From: Paramecium tetraurelia
Taxonomy: Eukaryota > Ciliophora > Oligohymenophorea > Peniculida > Parameciidae
Reading direction: 5' to 3'
Assembly (NCBI RefSeq): GCF_000165425.1
Contig: NW_001799625.1
Location: 186,001-250,000, forward strand
Length of the DNA: 64,000 nt
Part shown: positions 1-11,230 of the stretch, one piece after another
Numbering within the stretch: the stretch's first letter is position 1
How the letters are laid out: each line of letters begins with the position of its first letter
Program-made: the position numbers and the translations under genes
The notes under the pieces: model-generated
What the model was told of the DNA's origin: nothing
Seen by the model: only the letters and a program-made list of their open reading frames with translations
Database searches by the model: none

Positions 1-443
1 AAGACTCCCTTATTTTACAATTTAATTACTCTAGCTCCAGACAGTTCTAGTAAGACCCTTAATACAATGATTTAGATACCAATTGATGTTCAGATCACAA
101 AAATCACCTGTTTTTATTAGTTTTTTGACTGTCTTTTTGATCTCTAAACAATAACATTCCTTAGTGTACAAATATTTTAGATGCTAAAGATTATAATTTA
201 AAATACAGTGTTAATTTACTCAATGACTAATTCTGGCTTATTTTAAGATTTCGCCTTAATTTGTAACTAATCTCTTCTAAAGGGTTTGAGTTGATTATTC
301 TCATCTTTGATACTCATTTTCAAAGCTTCTTGAATATCTACTTTCATTTCGTCATTCAAGATCTTCTAATAAATATCGTTTTGCTTGTCTCTGATGTAAT
401 TTAATCGTTGAATAAGTAAATTCTTTCTTGGCTTTTTTTACAT
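1..443 (-). CDS. Hypothetical protein, 3' end beyond the window
   Basis: The frame opens with ATG at 443-441 and, with TAA/TAG as Gln, runs off the left edge of the window. A 23-nt GTA...TAG intron (about 221-199) is needed: without it the frame ends at a TGA at 92-90, with it the frame stays open to position 1. The visible 130 or so residues are basic and hydrophilic and begin MQKKPRKN. They include Lys-rich segments such as EIKKTVKKLIK. I recognise no family and see no signal peptide or membrane segment. It is divergent to the Rab-like gene, with 187 bp between the two starts. Confidence 0.6.
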
Positions 444-630
444 AATCAATTAATTAAATGAAAGAAAATGAATTAACTTAATTATATAAATACTTAATTT
501 ACAAATGATGATGATGAACAAACATAGCAATTACGATGAATGCGATAGATTTGATTTATCATAATAATGATATTTTTACTATAATTTATCTTACAATAAT
601 ATATTATTATTTTTGCTGATTTCGCAAATA

Positions 631-3339
631 ATGGAGAACTAGCATCAATTCATAGTACTTTTGTTAGGAGATTGCAATACTGGGAAATCAACCATAGTTG
701 GGAGGTATTTAGAGAACAAATTGGTTGACCCGTAACCAACAGTTGGAGTAGTTAAAAGGGAAACCTAAATCGATATCGGTAATGGAAATTAGAAAGCTCA
801 AGTAATTTCTGGTCTAATTAGATCTATGATACATCTGGGAGTGAAAAATTTAGAGCTTAAGTTTTGGGTGAATTCAAGAATGCATCAGCTGTTGTGTTGG
901 TTTATGATATCACTGATTATCAGAGCTTTTAAAATGTCTAGACTCTACAGAAAGGTATTTAGCAGATTTATTGCGAATTAGAGGTCATAAGATAGAATCC
1001 AAATGTAGATTATTGGATAGTTGTGGGGAACAAGTTGGATTTGAAAGAACAAAGAAAAGTCCATATCGATGAGGGAAAGAAGTTTGCTTCGTAGATTGGG
1101 GCTAGATACATTGAATGTTCAGCTTAGCAACCTAGCAATATCAATTTGATATTCTTAACTATCTAACAATGGACTTAGATTAATATTTAACCGAAATATG
1201 TCCCGGAGTAAACTCAAAGGCTTCTTGAGAAATTGAATAATGATGAATAACAAAAGCAATTGTAGACTTCTTCTTCAAAAAACAATTAAACCAAATTCAA
1301 AAATAAGAATACAAGTTTCTCTTTGATTTAGAACAATACAAATAATGTAGTTTCCTCTTCATTTGATGATCAATAAAGTTCGTTTAATGGGGATAGCATG
1401 TAAGATTATTTTGCTTAATTATTGAAAAAAACAGATATGTAGACTCAAAAAGTAAATTAATGATATTATTAAGTTAGCTGATGTGATTGTAGAAGAAGCA
1501 TAAGATAATGTGATTTCATCTTTGAGATAATAAACCCTGGCAATATCAAACTCCAAACCTTTATATATTCTCGATGATGCCAATGCCCAATTATAAGAAA
1601 AAAATGAAGATAAAATATCAATGATGAAAAAGAAACATAAATAATTAGATAAATTAAGAAAAGAAATAGCATAGAACTTGTTACTTGTGCAGGAACAAAG
1701 GAAGAAGCTCACGACTGACTAAGTCATAGAGAATACTTAAACTTAAAAGTTAGAGAAGGAATTGCAAAAGAGATTATTGAGTGTAGAACGAAATATGGAT
1801 TTCTTGAAAACAGACATCTTACTCACTTAAAAAACTTAGAAGTTTAGCACTAATAAGAATAATTTTATGTCAAATGACTAATCACAAATCCTCAAATAAC
1901 ATATTAATTAAATTCATAATCCTGAACATATTAAGGAGTAGAATGAATAAATTGCCAAAATTAAAAACGAAAGGAAGAAACTGGAGGAATAAAGAAATCA
2001 TAGATATAAATAGTATATTGATAATTTAGAAGCTCTATAAAAGTAAGAAAAAGAAATGAGGTTAAAGAACGAATAAGATTTAATTCAAAAGAGAAAAGAA
2101 AAAGCTATGTAGAATATAGCTTCAATGGATAAAATCAGACAGGAAAGATCCTAATAAATGATTAAGCAAAATGAATAGGTTAAATAAATTATTGGAGCAA
2201 CACCTCTGCATGTTAAATTGGAAAATATATTCTAAGAAAAGAATAACAATTCTTAATTAGAGGAACACAAATTAAAATTGAAATAAATCAGAGATCTGCA
2301 TTAACCTATTAGAATGAATGATCTAAAATAATGGGAAGAAAATTACGATAAGAGGAGGAAATCATAAGAGGAGATAAGAAACTAAAAAATCCAATAAAAT
2401 AACCAAGTATCTTATCAACCTTCTTATGAATCCTCTATTTATAGATAAGTAAAAGAGTAATAATGTAAATAATTGAAGGAGAAGGAATTAAGTCACAAAG
2501 AATACCTATCAAAGTAATAAGCTAAATAAGAATTTTTAAATAAACTCAAGGATTATCTTCCTTCTATTAGTCCTGAAAAGTAATAGGAATTAGAACAAAT
2601 CATTAATAAAGCACATCATAAAATCAATTTCTATGAATTCATTGAGATGACGAAAAAAATTAAATTAAAAGGAGTGTTTTTTGATAAAGATGGAAAAATT
2701 CTAGAAAGAAATGTTGATGTAAAATTCTTATGTATATAAGATAGGAAGAATATTATGAGAAAATAAAAGAAAACGAAAGGAATGAAGAAGAAAGTGCTAA
2801 AACAATAGGAAATAAGTATCTAAATGAAGTAAGGAGATTTATCAAAAAGCCAAGTTAACATGAAAGTGTTGATAAATTATAAAGTCAATCTAATCCACAA
2901 TAGGGTTACTAATAAGCTGTTAGAAATCCTAAGTAAAATAAATTGAATGAAATCAAATCTCATTGGAAATTAAAACCAAAAGTGGTTTTTGAAGAAACTG
3001 ATCTTGAAAAAATCATTGATGGTAATGAAGGTAACAATGTTTAATATTGAAGTGGCTGGGTTCTCAAATCATCATGTTATGCAGGAGGCAAATAAACTGG
3101 CATCTGAAGCAGTCAGAAAAATATAGATTATAGAGGCGAAGGGAGAAGGGAAAGAATGCTTTAAAGATATAGAATCAGCAGATAAATTGTTAATTAATTC
3201 CATTAAGGTTGATATTTGAAATATTAAGTTTTAGGCTAAGCTATCTTTAATGGATAAGGAAGTCAAATCTGAAAATAGAGGTATTGAAATATCTTCTAAC
3301 AAGAAGAGAGGAAGAAGTAATACTAAATAGCGTTTATGA
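631..3339 (+). CDS. Rab-like small GTPase domain fused to a long coiled-coil tail
   Basis: About 854 residues after removing six introns of 20-27 nt; the spliced length is a multiple of three. The first 190 residues are a Ras-superfamily G domain: P-loop GDCNTGKS (residues 13-20), a G3 box reading DTSGSE where Rabs usually have DTAGQE, G4 NKLD and a G5-like ECSA. After a Ser/Asn-rich linker comes some 600 residues of charged, Lys/Glu/Gln-rich coiled coil with no prenylation Cys at the C-terminus. The junction uses a 22-nt intron ending AAG (about 1451-1472). If that intron is not real, the GTPase would stop at 1463 and the coiled coil would be a separate gene. The G3 change removes the usual catalytic Gln, so slow hydrolysis is inferred. 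By analogy with large Rabs it may be a membrane tether. Confidence 0.7.
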
Positions 3340-3785
3340 ATCCGTTTTGCATATTCATTAAAACTTATTAAATATTACTATTTATCTCTAATTCTTATAT
3401 GTGTATTATCAATAGTATTGAATAGAATTATTCAAATTTAATTTAAGAACTCAATATGGTTTTTCATCTTCATTCAATTTATTTTGAATAAATTCTAATG
3501 CTAAATTTTCGCTTAAAGTACTGATATATTAAATATTTATATTCAATTAATTATAAAAGTCATATATCATAAATTATATGGTTTATTAGTCTCTAATCTG
3601 AATCCTTAATTTTAAATATATTCAATTTTGATTTCAAAATTAAAATCATTTAAAATCTATAATACTAAGAAAATAAGAATAATTTTATGTAAAATATCTT
3701 AAAAAATGATAACAAGGATAAACATAATTAAAAACTGATATTATATCATAATTTAATATATCTAATAACTTTTCATATTAATTAG
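3340..3785. other. AT-rich intergenic DNA between convergent genes
   Basis: About 446 bp separating the stop of the Rab-like gene from the stop of the transporter gene. It is very AT-rich, has TGA in all frames, and shows no recognisable gene, repeat array or RNA. Confidence 0.6.
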
Positions 3786-5337
3786 TCAAATCTAATCTGT
3801 ATACAGTCCATATAAACCAAATGAAATTGAAATAATAGCAAAGAATATTGAAAAAATGAATGTAAACCAGGCAAAGCATTTTTTATATATATCAGCGTCG
3901 ATCTTAAATTGCTTATCCAGATATAAAATGGATGGTATAAGAAAAGTTACAAAATTCTATGAAGTAGATCCCATTAAGCAACTTAATAGTAAAATAGGAG
4001 GTTTAGCCATGGCAAAGAGGAATGCCAGTATATAAACAATAATAGTCACATAAAATGAAAACTATTGGTTCTACTTGAGTTTGGCCTCTTCATGAATAGC
4101 AAATGATTATCTAAATTTGTGATTCATAGTCTATGATTTTTTATTGTCTTTTTCATCTTCCTTATGAAAATCACCATCAGTTATTAACATGAATTCAACA
4201 TTCTTCTCTTTAGGAATCAATGGTTTTTTATCCCAAATGTTGAGTACTAAAACTGTAACATATGGAATGTATTATAATAATTGCAATTGGGCACTTACTG
4301 CAATCAGAATATAGAATATGTAGAAATAGGAATTACCTAGAGGAGGAGTGAAGTTTTTCGATTGGTAGACCATCCTAATTAAATTTCCGTATAATGATTA
4401 GAGATCAACGTTTACAGAGCTAAATGCAATTGCAGCCAAAATTGAGAATGTTAATTCAACGCATAGTAAAAACAACGAACCAAATAATGCACCTTATTTT
4501 AATTTCTTTTCGATGTCATCATCGTTCTCAAATCCTCTTTCTGATGCTCTCCCTGTAAAAAACTATGAGTGATAGGCAAAGGCCATCAAAATCGTTGGTG
4601 TTGAAATGAAGGATTGTACAACTTTCTGACTCGAAGGGTAGAGAGTGTTGTTTATGGAGTGTGTAAGGTCGAATGAAGCTATGACGATAAAAAAGATAGA
4701 AAAGACACCCAAAATCCTAGCAATGGCAACTATGTAAACTGGGTATTTCCATTTAACAAAAAATGGAATCATCAATAGACTACCGATGAATTATATGAAT
4801 TGCTGTGATGCTAAGGATTGGGCCCACTTGAATAGTTGATCATATTTACCTGGTCTTTAATATTGTTATTGGCCATCATATATATTAATGATTATATGGA
4901 AGACTGAAATACACTCATCAGTAGGACTATGTAAAGATATGCGTTGAATATCATGATGCCACGATATATATCAGCTGAGTACTTGGGCATTTGAAATAGT
5001 TCAAATAACTTTGTTAGAGTTCCTTGCTTCTTCTTGGATCGAGCATAGTACTTCAGATCCAATAGAAGTAAAGATTAGAAGAAACTCAAAATAAAGAAAA
5101 ACAAGCAACCAAACACTCCGAATATTATTCCAATCATTTAGAAGTAAAAGGGTAGAGTCAATAAGCTGAACACAAACGAAGAATTGACCACTCGGAGCAT
5201 AAAATTGAAAGTCTCGTTGCCTTTCGATCTATGTCTGCGAGGAGAAAGCATTGGACTACTGATGTCACCAGCTGAATGCCTTATTATTTAATAATCTACT
5301 CTAGCATATCGGATGAGCTCGAATTCTTCTTCTTCAT
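3786..5337 (-). CDS. Amino acid/auxin permease-type transporter (AAAP/SLC36-38 like)
   Basis: About 502 residues with two introns (20 and 23 nt). After a short Ser-rich cytoplasmic N-terminus with a basic SPRRHR stretch, the protein carries roughly ten hydrophobic segments. A central PTILMAFAYHSQF-type helix is characteristic of AAAP family transporters, which move neutral amino acids in symport with H+ or Na+ across the plasma or lysosomal membrane. A charged cytoplasmic loop lies between later helices, and the protein ends shortly after the last helix. The substrate cannot be told from sequence. The start was chosen at 5337 because the in-frame upstream ATG codons lie inside the divergent RIB43A-like gene. 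Only 16 bp separate the two start codons, which must share a promoter region. Confidence 0.85.
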
Positions 5338-5353
5338 TTAATTAAAATTAATA

Positions 5354-5839
5354 ATGAAAAGAACAAAGGAAACTATCTTTAGACAACATCCCGAATGGTA
5401 ACAAAGACAAGGAATCAGTGGCCTCAAGGAATTCGATGGCGAAGATCTGTGTATCTCTTCTCATTTTATGTTCGTTAGAATATGATGCTCGAAATAAATA
5501 TAATAAAGAGTAACAGAAGCAATGGATTCAAGAGCAAATCCAAGAAAAGAAAAGAAAATAAGAATAAGAGAAGGCAGAGGAAATGGCCTATGCCTAACAA
5601 ACTTTAGAAATCAATAGGTTTAGAGGAATGCTCCAAGATAACTTTGCAGCCAGAAAAACAGATATAGGCGTTGCTGCTAAACAAACTAATCTACAATTCG
5701 TACTCATCTCATTCTAAACCACTAGGCTAAAGAAAAGAAAGACAAAGAAGAAAGAGATAAATAAGAGAAGTTATAATATGAAAAAAACGAAAGGGATTTA
5801 TTACTTGAACGTGGACGCAAACAACCCTATAACGGATGA
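5354..5839 (+). CDS. Short RIB43A-type axonemal protein
   Basis: 143 residues after two introns (28 and 26 nt). It holds the hallmark core of the RIB43A family: a GISGLKEFDGEDL-type block followed by a highly charged Gln/Glu/Lys coiled coil ending in short KNERDLLLERGRKQ-type helices. RIB43A proteins lie inside doublet microtubules of cilia as filamentous inner proteins. Typical members are about 380 residues, so this one lacks the N-terminal third and the extended C-terminus: either a short paralogue or a truncated copy. It is divergent from the transporter gene and uses the same tiny spacer. No frameshift is needed, so expression is plausible. Confidence 0.75.
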
Positions 5840-6438
5840 CACAATGATTTTATTATCAAAAGTCAAACTTATGTCATATTCTATAACAAATGTTCCATCC
5901 CTTAATTATTTGTACATCATTTTATTATCTCATCCAATTTAAACTAAATATCTATCAGAAATGTTGAATCATCAATAGAACTGATAGTACTTACATAAAA
6001 TTTACTACTATCTCTATTTTTATTCAAAATTTGTGAAAATTTTAAAAGAATTATAACCCTTTTTGATTCTCAAATTATATGTCTCTATTTTTTATGGATA
6101 TTTCATTATAAACTGATTTATTCATGGAATTTTTCAATGTATTATCATGAAATTTATAAAATTTCAGAATTATTTATCTGATCTATCTTATCAGGTCTTC
6201 TGATCTGAGTTTAAATACAATATAAATCTAAAGTGTAAATCTTATACTGAATTGTAATTATTTCCTTATTGTACACTTATATTTGATTACATTATATAAG
6301 ATATAAGAAATAAAACTAACACATTAAAGGAAGGTGAATTTAACTTATTAGTTTCAATGAATGTTATTATAAAAATCCAGACACTAACAATCTATTAATG
6401 AAATTTAAAAATAAATATTAATTTTATAACAGACCATA
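5840..6438. other. Intergenic DNA, no gene seen
   Basis: About 600 bp of AT-rich sequence between two plus-strand genes. I see only short open frames, no domain-like translation and no clear repeat. Confidence 0.55.
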
Positions 6439-7530
6439 ATGCAAGTGAAGCGAGCTGTGCCAAATCCAATAGATAATTTTCATACAGAACCTCGTTCATC
6501 ATAATAATCTTGTCATGTGACCAAATCTAAGCCAATAATACCCACTACTCCTCTTTAATAATCAAAACCTAATAATTTAATCTAATCATTAAATGGATTG
6601 TGTAAATACTTCAATCAGAAAGAGGAGAGCAAATAAATTACTTATTATGCACCGAAAAGTATGTAAAGATCATCTGCTTCATTATCACCCAGAGAAATCA
6701 TGGCTGCCAATATTTAAGATAATAGTCCGCTTTTGGTGAAGTAACTGTTATATGGTAAAAAAGATCAGAAAGAGAATTTTAATCCTAAAGTAGGTATGAG
6801 TATAATGGAAGTAAAATAAATGCCTCATTTGAGTATCAATTAAGACCAGAAATTAGTCAAGGTTAATGATAGTAGCCACAAAAAAAGTATGGGTAAATTT
6901 GCAAGGAACCAAAAGTCTCGAAATGCTTCTGTGTAATATCACGAAGACTGGAAATTAAAATATGAAGAACTGCAATAAAGTTTATGCGAAAGAATTTAAT
7001 AATTAGAAAATGAATTGGAAAGCATGGAGAAGAATAGAAAAACAGATTAAATGCACTCTGATTAATAAACCAATCAGTATATTGAACAATTGCAATATAT
7101 TATTTCTGAAAAGGATTAAGTGATATATGAATAGGAATTAAAAAACGAGAAATTGCAAAATATTGTCGATATGTAACAAAAGGAACTATAGAAACATAAG
7201 GAAGGCAAATACAAAGTCAATGATACAAACGAGATTTAAAGATTATAGCAAATAGATTAAAAATTTCAATAAATCAAAGGACATCTACCAGCACTTAATA
7301 TCACGCTTAAGAATATTTAGTCTATATTCGATGCTGCCTCGTCGGAACAGTAAATAAATAATTTATCTCTATCCTCCGTCTCCATGGTTGAATTGATTAA
7401 TGAATTTAATCAAGGTGTCGAAGAGAACACATAGAAGTCAATTAAAAGCAATACTTTAATGACTTCCAATCTTCTAGAGTAAAAACCAATTAACCTTTCA
7501 GAGATTCTAAACAAGAAGAGAAACCTATGA
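6439..7530 (+). CDS. Coiled-coil protein of unknown function
   Basis: An intron-free frame of 363 residues. The N-terminal 165 residues are Ser/Pro/Gln/Lys-rich and probably disordered, with several short SxxSPR-like sites that could be phosphorylated. Residues from about 175 to 285 form a strong coiled coil rich in Glu/Gln/Lys, followed by a helical segment (SIFDAASSEQQ) and a short basic end (NKKRNL). No signal peptide or membrane segment. It lies 48 bp upstream of another coiled-coil gene in the same direction. I do not recognise the family; such proteins in ciliates are often cytoskeletal or basal-body associated, which is inference only. Confidence 0.7.
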
Positions 7531-7578
7531 TTTCAATAAATTTACAATAATTATGATTACTTAATTAAATTTAGTTGA

Positions 7579-8630
7579 ATGATCTCTTAAATTGGAGAAA
7601 TTCTCCTTGAACAATTGAATAAATAGTATAAATTTTATATTGAAATGGATTCACATGAATACAAAGAAAACTATTATGATGCAAATATTATGAAAAGAAG
7701 AAGAGCGTAAGATAAAGTGATGGTTGCTCCAATCCTGGAAGTCTTTATGGATATTTGTAAGAAACTAGATTATGTAATCACAATTAATTTAAAAAGAGAC
7801 ATCAAAGGAATATTTATAGATGGTGATACCAATTAATGAATCAAGAGAAGCTCTTTAAAATACTGATTAAATTATCATATTGAATTACTTGAAATAAATA
7901 GCTATTTATCTGATAAAATCGAAATTAGAATTAGAGGATAAATTGTGCTCTCTTGGGGATAGCAAGTAATTTGAAATTGAGTTATAGAAGATGGAAGCAG
8001 ACATAAGACAACACATAAGAGTGCAATAATAACTCTAAATCTTACTAGAATAAGCTTAATAGAAGATAGATGAATTTGAATCTGAAAAACTTAAATCCGA
8101 ATAGTTTATAACTGAATTAAAAAAAAGTCTTGATAATAAAGAAAGAGAATTGATCTCAATTAAGAACGAACTCCAAGACACAAAACACAAGGGAAACCAA
8201 AAGGCTCCCTTCTAAGCAACCAAAACAGAGCCTATCCAATCCTCCATGGATCACTTAGACAATTTATAACTCTTCACCTTGGTTGAGAATTCTCCGAATA
8301 AAAATAATTTTAATTAAGTGTAAGCAGCAATTCGCAAGGGACGCAATCAATAATTAAGCAAAGAACCCTAAAAGCCCAAAGGTGATAACACTCCTTAATT
8401 GAGTAAGTGTTGTTCCATAATAAAAGAATCTTAAACTCAAGACTCCCCAGACAAAATAGCAAGGAAATATTCATAGCCAAATTACATGGAGATAAATGCT
8501 CTTAGATAGTTAATCAAAAAACCATGGTAAAATAGTTATTAATCTATAAAGTCCACTAAATCAGAGAAACGAACCTCAGAGTTTTAGGAGCATTAGTTAA
8601 GAACCTTCCCGTGTCCCTAAAAAATGCTGA
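7579..8630 (+). CDS. Coiled-coil protein of unknown function
   Basis: 333 residues with two 25-nt introns; the spliced length is a whole number of codons. The first 100 residues are a mixed helical region (starting MISQIGEILLEQLNKQYK). Then comes an acidic and Gln-rich coiled coil around residues 110-200, and a long Ser/Pro/Lys/Gln-rich tail. The stop at 8630 assumes a late intron near 8528-8552; without it the frame would run to a TGA at 8683 and overlap the start of the PROPPIN gene, so the earlier stop is preferred. One intron ends in GAG rather than TAG. No family recognised. Confidence 0.6.
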
Positions 8631-8663
8631 TTTATAAAAGATTTATTTTTAATATTAACATTA

Positions 8664-9794
8664 ATGAATTCTACAAAGTCTGAAATACTTTTTGCAGGAT
8701 TCAACCAAGATTCAAGTAAACTATTAAAAAACCATAGGCATGTTTTGCGTTGGCACTGACACTGGATTTCGAGTTTGTAATGCATTAAATTCAACTGAAA
8801 AATTTTAAAGAGATTTGAAAGGAGGTATTGGTCATGTAGAAATGCTATACAGAAGCAATATTTTGGCATTAGTTGGAGGTGGCTTATAGCCCAAATATCC
8901 TGACAATAAAGTGATCATATGGGACGATCGTAAAAATACTATTTCTATTTTAGATCTTGTAAAATGTATTGGAGAAATGAGTTTCAGAACTAAGATTAAA
9001 AATGTTAGATTAAAAAATGATAGAGTGGTTGTTGTTCTTGAGAAAAAGATATTTGTTTATAATTTCACTGATTTGAAACTCCTTGATTAAATCGAAACAT
9101 GTCCCAATCCAAGAGGTATATTAATAAAATTAGAATAAGGAATTTGCACTATTAATACAGAGGGAGATCATACAATTTTGGCCACATTAGAGAAATCTGT
9201 CGGCAAGGTTTTTGTAAACAATTATGACGCTAACAAAGCTTATTGTATAGAGGCTCATGTTTCGCCAATTTCATATCTTCAATTAAATTCATCTGGGACA
9301 AAATTGGCTACCTCAAGTGAAAAAGGCACTGTAATTCGTATTTATGATACAAATACTGGGTACTCTAAAACATTTAAAATAGTTAAATTTCATAAGAACT
9401 TCGAAGAGGAAATGATTATGCGACAATTACTAGTTTAGCCTTTGATTTCAGATCATAATGGTTAGGTTGTGCTTCTGATTAAGGAACTATACACATTTTT
9501 GCAGTTAATTAAGAAGGATAATAATAAGAATAGCAAACTCAGAATTAGATTTCTCACAATCCAAAGAGTAAATTTGAATTTCTCAAGGGGTTCATTCCCA
9601 TATTGGGATCTGAATGGAGTTTTGCTCAGTTTAGAGTGCTTGATACAAAGTGCAAAGTGTCATTTGTGCCAGATGAACATCAATTGATTGTGATTTCATA
9701 TGAGGGAAAGTACTACAAAGCATAGTTTGATCCTTAAAAAGGTGGAGAATGCATAAAAGTGGAAGAGAAATAGTTGATTAGCGACAAAGTTTGA
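8664..9794 (+). CDS. ATG18: PROPPIN (Atg18/WIPI family) beta-propeller
   Basis: 361 residues, two introns (22 and 23 nt). WD40-type blades are visible ([13 protein letters not shown] at the start, then KVIIWDD and [23 protein letters not shown]). At about residue 230 an LRRG motif matches the phosphoinositide-binding [F/L]RRG signature of PROPPINs, which bind PI3P and PI(3,5)P2. Members act on autophagosomal, endosomal or vacuolar membranes. The following blade FRSQWLGCASDQGTIHIF is also typical of the family. The motif only becomes visible once the intron at about 9360-9382 is removed. The next gene starts six bases after this stop codon. Which subfamily it belongs to cannot be decided by eye. 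Confidence 0.9.
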
Positions 9795-9800
9795 TTTAAT

Positions 9801-10310
9801 ATGTTAAATAACTCATAAACAAATTAAATTCTAATATCAAAAATATTTGTAGCTTAATGTCATCAGGATTACGAATAAGCTACGGCTCTTTTGGAACAGT
9901 TAACAGGAAATTTGGTTGAGAATTTGAATATGTTCAATAAACATCCCAAAATCCATAAAATACTACAGGACAACTTCGAAATATTCCCTGAGAATTATTT
10001 AGTTTAACCACAATAGATGGATGAAGGTATTGAACAATATCATAAATATTTGGAGTAGATTTGCAATTAGACAAGTAAGGAAGGTAAATGATTGAATAAT
10101 GTTGTAGAGAAGAAAACCAAGAACAAGAATCCCTGGACTGAGGAAGAAAGGAGATTATTTAAATAAGCAATAAAAGAAGGGTCATCAAAAGATTGGAAAG
10201 CTATGGCAGCAATCATAAAAACACGATCTCCTCCGTAAGTTCGTTCCTATTACTAAAAGTATATGAAAAAGAAAAGATAAAAATTAAAGTCAGAAAACAA
10301 AAATGAATGA
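9801..10310 (+). CDS. SANT/Myb-like domain protein
   Basis: 161 residues after one 24-nt intron. The N-terminal 90 residues are a helical region without known motif. From about residue 103 a SANT/Myb repeat is clear: NPWTEEERRLFKQAI, then DWKAMAAII and PPQVRSYYQKY, with the spaced aromatic residues of the fold. The end is very basic (MKKKRQKLK), as expected for a nuclear or DNA-binding protein. SANT domains bind DNA or histone tails; the target is unknown. The start lies six bases after the PROPPIN stop; an alternative start would be the ATG at about residue 45. Confidence 0.8.
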
Positions 10311-10318
10311 ATAAATAA

Positions 10319-10334
10319 TATATATATATATATA
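10319..10334. repeat. (TA)8 tract at a convergent junction
   Basis: Sixteen bases of alternating TA inside the 41-bp gap between the stop codons of the SANT gene (+) and the Cys-rich gene (-). Similar tracts mark other convergent junctions in this window, so it may belong to the 3'-end processing signals of both genes. Confidence 0.7.
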
Positions 10335-10351
10335 ATTAATATATTTATGTC

Positions 10352-11230
10352 TCAATAGAATATATAGATTATTAAATAGAGAACCAATGTAATCTAATAG
10401 CATTGATGGCAACTGGCACCATCCCACCTGCATTCAGCATTATCTACAACATAGCTGAAACTTAGACATTAAGTCGCGTATGTACCTTTATCACATGTTT
10501 ATTGATGACAAGAATTGAGATGTTGACTCCAAAAACACCTGGGGTGATTTTAGCAATACAATTCTACAGCAAATTCACTACAAAAAAACTCAACGCATCC
10601 TAAATGAGAAGGATAGCATTGTTGTTGAGTTAATTTATTCACACTTGGACATTCGTGTAAACTATAATCGCTACACTTCTTGGTCTTACATTCATTATCT
10701 TCCCATTTACAATATAACTAATTGCATGAATGGTTATATGTTATGTCTTCGCAATTTTCTAAAGCAATACAAGAGTCTGCATTTTCACCATTTAAAACGC
10801 ATTCGCTCGTTTTTATGCCAACTACTTAAATAGCTCCAACACAAAATTCCACATCATAATCTTGACACAATCTCTGATCAGCCTCAGAAACACAGATTTT
10901 TTACTAATAATCCCACCGGCATTCTATTTCAGAGCAATTTTCTTCGTTGGAATCAACTTCTACAATTTCTTGTAATTACTCACAACCTGTCAATTCCTTA
11001 CAATATCCTCCCGTTATGTTAAAGAAACATCTCAAATTTCCAGCAAAATATGAGCAATCATCTCTTGTTCTTTCAAGGCAATTTGTCTCTTCACATTTGC
11101 CAGATTTTGTTTCAAAATAGCACCCTCTAGCATCTCTACATAAGTCCTCAAAATATATATCGTTGCATTAACATTTTTTTGCAATAGAGGTATAGAGAAA
11201 ATATAAGACCCAAAATAATAATGGCAACAT
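10352..11230 (-). CDS. Cysteine-rich secreted or GPI-anchored protein
   Basis: An intron-free frame of 292 residues. It starts with a classical signal peptide (MLPLLFWVLYFLYTSIA) and ends in a hydrophobic tail (ITLVLYLIIYIFY), the layout of a GPI-anchored or membrane-anchored surface protein. The mature part is dominated by regularly spaced Cys, with repeated C-x-W segments (ECRWD twice, YCKWED once) separated by CxxxxC pairs. This pattern resembles the Cys-periodic repeats of ciliate surface antigens, but the protein is far smaller than immobilisation antigens. A disulphide-stabilised surface or secreted role is inferred. Confidence 0.8.

Noticed and set aside
1464-3339. Coiled coil as a separate gene from the Rab-like domain
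   Set aside because: No in-frame ATG near its first coding-like codons, and a 22-nt GT...AG intron joins the frames with a whole number of codons. Kept as the alternative in the annotation.
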